In this document: positions 9,665 to 18,700 of the stretch, piece by piece
How positions within the stretch are numbered: the stretch's first letter is position 1
Layout of the letters: every line of letters begins with the position of its first letter
NCBI GenBank assembly: GCA_964570325.1
Contig: CAZMXS010000026.1
Span: 1 to 54,497, forward strand
DNA: 54,497 nt
Reading direction: 5' to 3'
From: CAZMXS01 sp964570325
GTDB lineage: Bacteria; Verrucomicrobiota; Kiritimatiellia; CAIQIC01; CAZMXS01
The notes under the pieces: generated by a model
Database searches by the model: none
What the model was told of the DNA's origin: nothing
What the model saw: only the letters and a program-made list of their open reading frames with translations
Translations under genes and position numbers: made by a program

Positions 9665-11005
9665 ATGGGACACACAAACTTCTGCGCGGCCAGTGGGCCG
9701 GAGCAAAAAGAAATGCTTCAGGCGGTGGGGGCCGCCGGATTTGACGATCTATTCCGGGACATCCCGGCGGAACTGCAGACTGAGCGCTTTAACCTGCCGG
9801 ATGGGCGGTCGGAACTGGAGGTCATGCAAATACTGCGCGATCTGGCCGCGCGGAATGCGAGCCGGCTGGTTAATTTCTGCGGGGCCGGATTCTATGATCA
9901 TTTCATTCCGGCGGCGGTGGACGCCCTGGCCGGGCGCGGCGAGTTTTATACGGCCTACACGCCTTATCAACCCGAAGCGTCGCAGGGCACCTTGCAGGCG
10001 ATCTATGAATATCAAACCGCAGTGGCGCGGCTGACCGGGATGGAGGCGGCCAATGCCTCAATGTACGACGGGGGCACGGCGCTTTTCGAGGGGATGATGA
10101 TGGCCATGCGCTGCACCGGGCGCCGCCGGGTGTTGGTGTGCGAAGGCGTCAGTCCGATTTATCGGACGATGCTGAAATCCTATACGACCAGCCTGGATAT
10201 CCAGTATGAGGAAATCCCACTGGCGAATGGCCTGGCTGATCGGGGCGCCTTCCAGTCGCGGCTGAAAGCAGACGTTGCGGCGATCCTGGTTCAGAATCCA
10301 AACTTCTTTGGCTGTGTGGATGACTTGTCCGATCTGGTCACGGCCGCGCATGCGGTCGGAGCGCTGGCGGTTTTCTCGGTGTATCCATTGGCGTTGGGGA
10401 TTTTGAAGACGCCGGGCGCGATGGGGGCCGATATTGTGACCGGCGAGGGGCAGAGCCTGGGCTTGCCGCTTTCATTCGGCGGGCCCTATCTCGGGATTAT
10501 GGCGACGCGGAAGTCGTACGTGCGCAAATTGCCGGGCCGGATTGTCGGCGCGACCCAGGACAGCGTGGGCCGCCGCGGCTTCGTGCTGACCTTGCAGGCC
10601 CGTGAGCAGCACATCCGGCGCGAGAAGGCGATGTCGAACATTTGCACCAACGAAGCGCTCTGCGCGCTGCGTGCGCTGATCTATCTGTCGTTGCTGGGCA
10701 AACAGGGCCTGGCTGAGGTGGCGGAATGCTGCGCCGCCCTGGCGGCCTACGCCAAAACGCGGCTCGGAGCGATCCGCGGCGTCCGCCTGACCTTCGAGCA
10801 ACCGTTTTTTAACGAGCTGGCGCTGACCCTCCCGGCCGATGCTTCGGATGTGGTCAGCCGGCTGATTGACGGCGGCATAGCCGCCGGTTTTCCAGTGAGC
10901 CGCTACTACAGGGGAATGGAGAATGTCCTCCTGCTGGCCTTCACGGAGAAGCGAACGAAAGCGGAGATTGATGTGTTGGCGGCCAGGCTGGAGGCGGCGC
11001 TTTGA
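9665..11005 (+). CDS. gcvPA: Glycine dehydrogenase (decarboxylating) subunit 1
   Basis: N-terminal half of the split P protein, which with GcvPB decarboxylates glycine and loads the aminomethyl group onto lipoylated H protein. It has 446 residues, typical of the two-subunit form. Landmarks are FRDIPAEL near residue 30, FCGAGFYDHFIPAAVDAL, FYTAYTPYQPEASQGTLQ, GTALFEGMMMA and, towards the end, FVLTLQAREQHIRREKA followed by SNICTNEAL. This half has the PLP-enzyme fold but lacks the catalytic lysine, which is in GcvPB. It starts 85 bases after gcvT and is followed 54 bases later by gcvPB. Confidence 0.95.
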   Translation: MGHTNFCAASGPEQKEMLQAVGAAGFDDLFRDIPAELQTERFNLPDGRSELEVMQILRDLAARNASRLVNFCGAGFYDHFIPAAVDALAGRGEFYTAYTPYQPEASQGTLQAIYEYQTAVARLTGMEAANASMYDGGTALFEGMMMAMRCTGRRRVLVCEGVSPIYRTMLKSYTTSLDIQYEEIPLANGLADRGAFQSRLKADVAAILVQNPNFFGCVDDLSDLVTAAHAVGALAVFSVYPLALGILKTPGAMGADIVTGEGQSLGLPLSFGGPYLGIMATRKSYVRKLPGRIVGATQDSVGRRGFVLTLQAREQHIRREKAMSNICTNEALCALRALIYLSLLGKQGLAEVAECCAALAAYAKTRLGAIRGVRLTFEQPFFNELALTLPADASDVVSRLIDGGIAAGFPVSRYYRGMENVLLLAFTEKRTKAEIDVLAARLEAAL

Positions 11006-11059
11006 GTTTGTTAACAGAAGGCAACCAAGGGAACATTTTGGCTAAAAGGCGGAGAGCAT

Positions 11060-12642
11060 ATGCAGCTCATATATGAAAAAAGCCGGCCGGGTCGGCGGGC
11101 GGTAAGCCTGCCGGCGCTGAAAGGTATCGGCCGCGCGGATCTTGATGCGCGCCTGCGGCGCGCAGAACCGGCGGAATTGCCTGAATTGCCCGAGGTGGAG
11201 GTCGTGCGGCATTTTACCGAGCTGTCGCGCCGGAATTTCTCGGTGGACACGCATTTCTATCCGCTCGGATCATGCACGATGAAGTATAATCCCAAGGCCT
11301 GCGAGGCCGCCTGCGCGTTGCCGGGTCTGGCCGACCTGCATCCGCTCTGGCCGCAATTGCGACATGGCGGGTTGTTGACGCAGGGCGCGCTCCAGATCCT
11401 TTATGAAACCGAGCGCCTGCTCTCCGAAATCACCGGTATGGCGGAGTGCACGCTCCAGCCGCTGGCCGGGTCGCATGGGGAATTGACCGGCGTGATGCTG
11501 ATGGCCGCCTACCACCGCGCCCGCGGAAACAGGAAGACGCATATTATCATCCCGGATAACGCGCACGGCACGAATCCGGCCAGTGCGGCGATCGCGGGCT
11601 ATGAGGTGGTCTCCATCCCGTCGAATCCGGACGGGACGCTGAGCATTGCGGCTTTTCGCGCGGCGATCAACGTGGAGACCGCCGGCGTGATGCTGACTTG
11701 CCCCTCGACCCTGGGGCTGTTTGTCGGGAACGTGCGCGAAATCGCGGAGGCCGTGCATGCGGTGGACGGGTTGATGTACTATGACGGCGCCAACCTTAAT
11801 GCGATTCTCGGCCGGTGCAAACCCGGCGCAATGGGGTTCGACGTCTGCCACATCAACCTGCACAAGCCGTTCGCGACGCCGCACGGCGGCGGCGGGGCCC
11901 GCAGCGGGCCGCGGGGCCGGGTGCCGAAGCCGCCGCCCTTANNNNNNNNNNGGGGGCAGTGCGGGGCGTCTTCTGCCCCCTCACCCGGCCCCAGCCGAGC
12001 GCGCCGCCGCACGGCGGCGGCGGGCGCGGCGCGCGCCCGGTCGGGGTGGTCGAGAAGCTGCGCCCTTTCCTGCCGGTCTCGCGGGTGGTCAAGACGCCGG
12101 ACGGCGCATTTTCGCTCAACTATGACGCGCCCCAGAGCATCGGTTACATTGCGCCGTTCTATGGGAATTTCGGCGTCATTGTTCGCGCTTACGCCTATTT
12201 GCTCCTGCTTGGCCGCGAGGGGCTGCGCGAGACCAGCAACCTGGCGGTGCTTAACGCGAATTATGTGCAGGAAAAACTGCGGCCGCACTTCGACGCCGTG
12301 GCGCCCGGCCGCTGTATGCACGAGTGTGTTTTCAGCGGCAAGAGCCTCGGCCAGTATGGCGTACATACGCTCGATGTCGCCAAGGGTTTGATTGACCGGG
12401 GAGTGCATCCTCCGACGATTTATTTCCCCTTGAATGTGCCCGAAGCCATCATGATTGAGCCGACGGAGAGCGAGACGCGCGAGACGCTTGACCGATTTTG
12501 CGACGCGATGATTGAGCTGGCGGAACTGGCCCGAACCAATCCGGAAGAGCTGCGCACCGCGCCCGTGAAGACGCCGGTCGGCCGGCTGGATGAAGTGGCG
12601 GCGGCGAAGAAGATGGATCTGGTGTACGCCGCTTGTTCTTGA
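11060..12642 (+). CDS. gcvPB: Glycine dehydrogenase (decarboxylating) subunit 2, interrupted by an assembly gap
   Basis: C-terminal, PLP-lysine-bearing half of the P protein. The first part runs in one frame from ATG 11060 through HFYPLGSCTMKYNPK, NAHGTNPASAA and the PLP motif INLHKPFATPHGGGG. The second part runs in another frame from about 12010 (PVGVVEKLRPFLP) to the stop at 12642. Between them lies a low-complexity GC-rich stretch with the N gap. The 19 bases at 11878-11896 recur exactly at 12006-12024. Collapsing the two copies removes 128 bases, restores one frame and gives the family sequence GGGGRGARPVGVVEKL. The rebuilt protein has 484 residues, the normal length. The gene is therefore probably intact in the organism and broken only in the assembly. 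The start is supported by GGCGGAGAG just upstream. Confidence 0.88.
11878..12024. repeat. Duplicated 19-mer flanking the scaffold gap (probable misjoin)
   Basis: The 19-mer GCCGCACGGCGGCGGCGGG occurs at 11878-11896 and again at 12006-12024. The ten Ns at 11942-11951 lie between the copies, inside sequence that does not fit GcvPB. This is the pattern expected when two contig ends that really overlap are scaffolded with an artificial gap. Confidence 0.8.
11942..11951. other. Assembly gap (10 Ns)
   Basis: A run of ten unknown bases inside gcvPB marks a scaffold join; the flanks are extremely GC-rich and low in complexity. Confidence 0.99.
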
Positions 12643-12696
12643 GTTTGACTCCTGCTCTCGGAAAGCGGTGAACGCATCGCCAATGGCCGATGCTGT

Positions 12697-12715
12697 TCGG
12701 CTGGCAGCCAGCCGA
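12697..12715. terminator. Hairpin between convergent gcvPB and the giant secreted-protein gene
   Basis: Perfect 8-base arms TCGGCTGG and CCAGCCGA with a CAG loop lie in the 99 bases between two convergent genes. There is no T-run on either side, so it is at best a weak or bidirectional terminator. Confidence 0.45.
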
Positions 12716-12741
12716 GCTGCTCTCTATAGGCTGAATATGCT

Positions 12742-15700
12742 TTACGGCTTCCGCACTTTCAGCCGGTAGATCACCCGCGCGTTGCTATTGGTGTCTTCCA
12801 CGATGGTTTGCCCGCCGGTACCGTAGAACTCATTGACCAGATTTTGCCAGGCGTCGGCCGGCAGGTCGGTGGCGAATTGCAGTTCGTACAGCCGGCGCGC
12901 GGAACTCCAGAACTCGAGGCTGAGGTTGGTGGCGGTCAGCCAGGCGCTATCGAACCGAATGTAGGACGCGCTATTGGTTGGTTCGGTGTCCGCCGTATAT
13001 TCGTCAATGTTCACGTAGGTGTCCGCATCCGGATCGCTGTCCGCGCCGTCGGTCCGACCGTCGGTCAGCGGATCGAGCCCCTGCTCGAGCTCCCAGTCGT
13101 CGGTCATGCCGTCGCCATCGGTGTCGTCACTGAACGGATTGGTCAGCCGGTCGCTTTCCTCGCGGTTGGTCAGGCCGTCGCCGTCGGGGTCGAGGTCGCG
13201 GTCGCTGATGTTCAGCGGGTCGAGGTTGTATTCCACTTCGTAGCCATCGCCCATACCGTCGCCGTCGGTGTCCCACAGATTGGCGTCAGTGTGGTGATCG
13301 TACTCGTCCCAGGTGGTCAAGCCGTCGCCGTCAAAGTCGTCGTCCAAGCCCATCGGGATTTCCCGGTCCAGGTTGAAGGAGTTGATGATCCGATCGGGAA
13401 TCCCCCGGCCCTCGCCGTCAACCGCCTCGGCGCGCGCGACCGTGCCGGACGAGAACTCGCCCCAGTTGCCGGCGGCGTCGCCCGCGCGCAGCGCGAACCA
13501 GTAATCCTGGTCGGGCGCCGGCAGGCGCACCACGACGGTTTCCGCGGCGCCCGCCGGCTGGGGCGCCAGGCCGACGGTTTGCCGGTAGGCGCTTGTCCAG
13601 GCGGCGCCGCTCAATGCGGCGTTGGTGCTGAAGCGCAGGTCGTACACGACGGCTGTGCCGTTGGTGCCGTCGTTGCCGACAGCGGTCCAGTCGAGGCGGA
13701 TGGTCCAGGGATCCGCGCCGGTCATGGCGGCCAAGTCGGCGATCTGCGCGGGGGGGGTGATGTCGGCTGATTGATTGCAAAGAACCACATAAACACCGGA
13801 ATTGGTCAGCACCGCCGCAACCGACCGCTTGTCCGGATCCATGTCGTATGGCTGCGCCTGCCACTCGCGCGTTATCGGGCCGGCCTCCCACCGGTACAGA
13901 CCGACGGAGGCCAGGTCCACGCCTTGGAAGTCGGCGTCCGTGTAGAGGAAGTCGAGCTTGACGATGTTGGTGGAGTCAAGCGGGTAGTCGCCGGACAAGG
14001 TGAAGAACATCGCCGGCCCGAGCTGGTTGGTCCCACCCATATGCCCGGGGGGCAGGATCACCGGACCATTGGCGCGGTACAGCAGTCCGGATACGCCCAG
14101 GCCGGGTAAGCGCCCGCCCGGGGTGACGATGAATCCCTGCGGGTAGTCGTTGGTGGCCAGGGAGAAGACGTCAATCTGATCCAGCGAGTTGAACGTCTGC
14201 CCATTGGTGGCCAGGCAGGATATTTCCACGTAGCCGGACATGCCGTTGGTGAGCGGGAGACTTACCTGGTATTCCGTGGGCCCGAGCTTGAACACGCTGG
14301 CCGGATTGGTGCGGACCTCCTTCCAGTAATACTGATAGGCGGTAACAGCGGGGTTGGTAGTCAGCTCACAGGAAGTGTACAGATGCATCGTGAACGAATC
14401 GCCCGCAATCCAGCTTCCGGCGACCACCACCCCGAGCTGATTTGTGGCCAGCGGCAGGCGCGCCCGCTGGCCTGCCGGCGCGGCGCTGCCGGACAACAGT
14501 TCGATAGTGAACACCTCACCGCCGCGCGCGTCCTTGACGGCGCAACTGCCCTTCGCGCCTTGCCAGTAGGCTTCGACCAAGCAGGGCACGGCGATGCTGG
14601 CCAGCGGCAGGCAACCGTCGGCGCGCGTCCGGCCGACGGCCGCCAGTCCGTCGCGACCGCCCTTGACGATGATTCGGGCGCCCGCGACCGGCTGCCCGTC
14701 CCGCCGGACCTGGATCATAACCGGATTTTCGCCGACCGTGGCTGGCGCGTTTGCCCGGTCCAGAATCTGGGTCCACGGTCCCTGCTCATGCTTGATCTGG
14801 CAGATGTTGTAGGGTGGTTTGACCGGGTTGTCCATTGTTGGCCAGCGGTCTTCGGTCGAAGGTTTGCCTTCGGAGTAAAAGCCGGGTGGCGGTGAGATGT
14901 AGCGCAACGGGATGCCGGCCACGTCCTTTTCGAGCGATTCCTGCCAGTCTTCCCAACAGGGCTTGCCGCAACCCCTGATCTGGTCGGTGACCGTGTCGCC
15001 GTTGGTGATTCCGGGCCCGCCAGAGAACATGGCGCCGACGTACTGTACGTATTGGCTCAGGTAATCCGGCGGGTAATCATTTCCAGAGGATAACTGATCG
15101 CTTTGGGTCTCGTGCTCCATGAACCCGAGTTCCTTGGGGTATCGCTGATAATTATTGGTCGCGCGCCAACCCCGCCACGCCGGGCCCGGGAGGCGCGCGG
15201 TCTGGTACTCGTCGTAGAACGATAGCCCATAGTGCCCGAACTCGTGCACCAGCGTCTTGCCCCAGTCGAAGGACACCCAGTATTGGTTTTGAGTCACGTC
15301 CGGGATCTGGTTCATGTTGATGTCGTAGTCGTTGATGATGTCCGGCTCCCGGTAGATCCCGCCTGGATTGGCGCAGCAGGGCGAGTAGTCGGGGCCATGC
15401 AGTTCCACATCCGCGTTGCGGCGAGCGGAGGCGTTGGTGGTCACAATATGGAACATGCCGAACTTCTGCTGGCCATAGGTGGCGAGGTACAGAAACCGCG
15501 AGGCTTCTTCCAGCCCGTCGTGCAGTTTCTGAATCAGGTTGGACACAGCCGGTTTGGCCGGGTAGTCAATGACCAGATGCCACTCCAGGATGGAGTGATT
15601 CATTGGCACGTCAATGATTTCGTTGCGCTGGGCCTGCCCCCATGTGGTTTCGTTGAACGTACGCGTTGCCCACACGCCGTTCCAGTTTGTGTTGGCGTCC

Positions 15701-18700
15701 TCGCGGGCGCCGACGTCGCTGTCCAGCCAGACGGTGCGCATGATATTGGAGACGGCTTCGTGCCCGGGTCGTTCCGCGGGGCGTTGGGCGATCGCCTTGC
15801 GCGCGAAGAAGCCCATCTGCTTGCGGATTGGCTGGTTGACCTTGATGGTTCCATCGCTACCGGTGAGGCCGACGAACTCGTTGGTTGTGCGGCCGTTGAA
15901 GTAGAACTCGGCGCCGGCGATTTCCTCGCCGATATCGTAGCGGTCATTGTTGTTCTTGTCCGCGTAGGTGCGGAAGCGCGCGTTATCAACAAAGCTGCCG
16001 TCAATCTTGTAGGCCTTGGAGGTTACGGCGCAGCCCCAGGCCGTCAGCCGCACCAGCATAGTGGTGCAGCTCTGGCCGGGATAATCGGCGCCGTAGTCCC
16101 AGGCGAATGTCAGGTTGGTGCCCGGCCGCATCCCGTTGCCGATCTGCCCAATATGGTGCGTGGTCGGAATGTTCCACGAGTAGCCGCCGTCGGCCGAGAC
16201 ATCGAAATCCACAGAGAACTTGTCGCTCGGCAGGCCATAGAGGTCATAGGTGACCCGAACCACGTTCCGGTCCGTCAGTTGCCAGGCCTTGACATTACGG
16301 ATCAGGTTGGGTTGCAGGTCAAAATCAATGCGCGTTCCCGTATTGGATGGCAAATTGGTGAAGATGTTCAGACTGTAGAACCCCTCGCGGGAGGCGCGGC
16401 CGTATGCCATTCCCGGCTCCGTGTACAGGCGGTAGTTGCCCCATTTGTCGGCGTTGGTGGAAACACCCGAGAAGGTTATCAAGGCATTGCTCAAGCCGGC
16501 GCCTGTGCCGGCGTGGCGGATATAGCCGAAAGCCGCGGTCCGCTGGTTGATCATCGCCGTCAGGGTGATATTGGAACGAATGATGAGCACCGTCACCGGA
16601 CTGCCCGGGGCCGCCACCGGCCCGTCCCAGCGGTCGAACTCCCAACCGGTCGCGGCGGCCGCCGACACGAGAACCGTGCTGCCGTGGGTATAGCCCGCCG
16701 TTGGCTGCGACGGGCCAAGCGTAACCGTTCCGGCGCCGTTGGTGACCACCGTCAACCGGTAGTTGTTAGGCGGGCCCACGACCAGGCTCACCGCGACCGT
16801 GGCCGTGTCGGCATTGCCCAGCACCAGGATGCGCCCGGTGTAGCTGCCCTGGCCCAGGGAGCGCGTGTTGTAGGCGACTTGGAAGGTGTTGGTTTGCCGA
16901 GTGTTCGATTTCATCCGATCCGCCGCCGTTCCCGGCAGAATCGAGATCCAGGTCATATCGTCGGCGAGGTAATAGTTTAGCGTGCCGCCGCCGGCGTTGG
17001 AGACCGCCAGCGCCTGTGCCGGCGCGTCCAGATAGCGCGGCGTGAAGTTGGTCAGCGTCGCCGGCGTCACGCCGACGCGCGGCGTCAAGGCGTCGCTGGT
17101 CACCACCTCGTAGCGGACCGTCACGACATTGACCATCGCGCCGGCGACCACCGTGACCAGGCCCGTGTAGCTGCCGGGCGGCAGGCCGGTGGAGTCGAGC
17201 TGCAGCCGCAGATTGTTCACGTTGCCGGTGCTGCTGCCGGAGTTATCCACCATCATCATCCACGCCTGGTTCACGCCGGCCGTGAAGGTCATTGTCCGGC
17301 CGCCGCTGTTCCAGACCGTGATCCAATCCACCACGGCGCCGCTGTTGGTGCGCACCCCGACCGTGCAGCGGTTCAGCGTGGCGAGTTGGGATGGGGGCGG
17401 CTGGACCGTGATCACGACGGTTACCGCCTGCGGCGCGTTGGTGCTGTTGGCGGTGATCCAGACCGCGCCGGTATAGGCGCCGTCGTCCAGTCCGTAGGGC
17501 ATGATGCGCAGCGAGACGGTGTCGTGCTCGCCGGTGCTGGTGCCGGCGCGGCCAACCGGCGTCAGCCAACTCACGGTGTTTGAAAGCGAGTAAGTCAGCA
17601 CGCTGTTGCCGCTGTTCCAGATTTCGAAGCTTGCCAGCGTCGCATTGGTGTCGGCGACGATATCGGGATAAGTGAAACAGTTGGTGCTCAACGCGATCAA
17701 CGGGTTGATGTCCATCATCCAACCCCAGCTCAAGCCGGCGCCGATTCGCTGCGGATTCAGGGACAGGAGCACGCCCTCGCCCCCGTTGAGATTGTTGGTC
17801 ACCAGTTGAGTCAGGGAGCCTTGCCGCCGGGCGATGGCCAGTTGGCGACCATCGGGCGAAAAGGCCGGGCTGTAGTACAGCGGTTCCGAAAAGCGCGAGA
17901 TCACCCGTTCGGCGCCACCGCCGGAGGGCAGCAGGCAGACTTCCGCGGCGGACGAGAAGGCCTTGCTGCGCGTGTGGCACAATATCCGCCCGTCCGGGCT
18001 GACGGTCCCGAACTGGCGATTACGCCCGTCGGGCGGCATCAGGTTGCGCGCCTTCCCGGTACGGGGATCAAAGGCGGAGGGGGTTGCGCCGAACTCGTCC
18101 GCCGGCCGGCGCAGGTAGCAGATTTCGCCCGCGCGGTTGAGGCCGCAGAGCAGCAACTGGTCTTTCCACTGGAACAACGGAGTGCGGGTTTCGTCCAGCA
18201 ACACCCGCTCGATGCGTGTGCGTCGGCCGTTGTACTGCGCATTATACCAGCCATCACCCGACCGGTCCCAGACCGGGTCGCTCAACAAAACCTCCTCTTC
18301 GTCGCCGCTTGCCAGGTCGCGCAGCACCCACGTGGTGATGGGGCCGGAGTGGTGCAGAAAGAGCACGGCATTGCCATCCGGATTCAGCCGTGGCTGGGTC
18401 TGGTCGCCGGACTTGTTGAAGAGCTGTCGCAGATCGGAGCCATCAGGTCGAATGGACCAGATGTCGTAGTCGCCGTCGAGGTTGGCGCTGAAGAGAATTC
18501 GCTGGGACTTGGCCGCGGCGGTGAAGAACGGCGTGTAGCAGTTCACTTCCACCGGGATGTCCAGCGACTGGTGGAAGCCCTCCAGTCGGATCAGGCCTTG
18601 GTAGATGCCGCCCGGCGCGCCCGCCGCGCGCAGGATGCTGAAGCTGACCGTGATCAGATTGGTGTCGCCCATGATAATGCCGTTGGACGCCGACAGGCTG

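Noticed and set aside
11060..12642. gcvPB as a true frameshifted pseudogene
   Set aside because: The frame break coincides with the N gap and a duplicated 19-mer, and collapsing it restores the family sequence exactly.
15232..16980. Long plus-strand open frames across 12808-19809, opposite the giant secreted protein
   Set aside because: Composition is Gly/Arg/Val-rich with no domain, and the minus strand has clear domains throughout; these are shadows.
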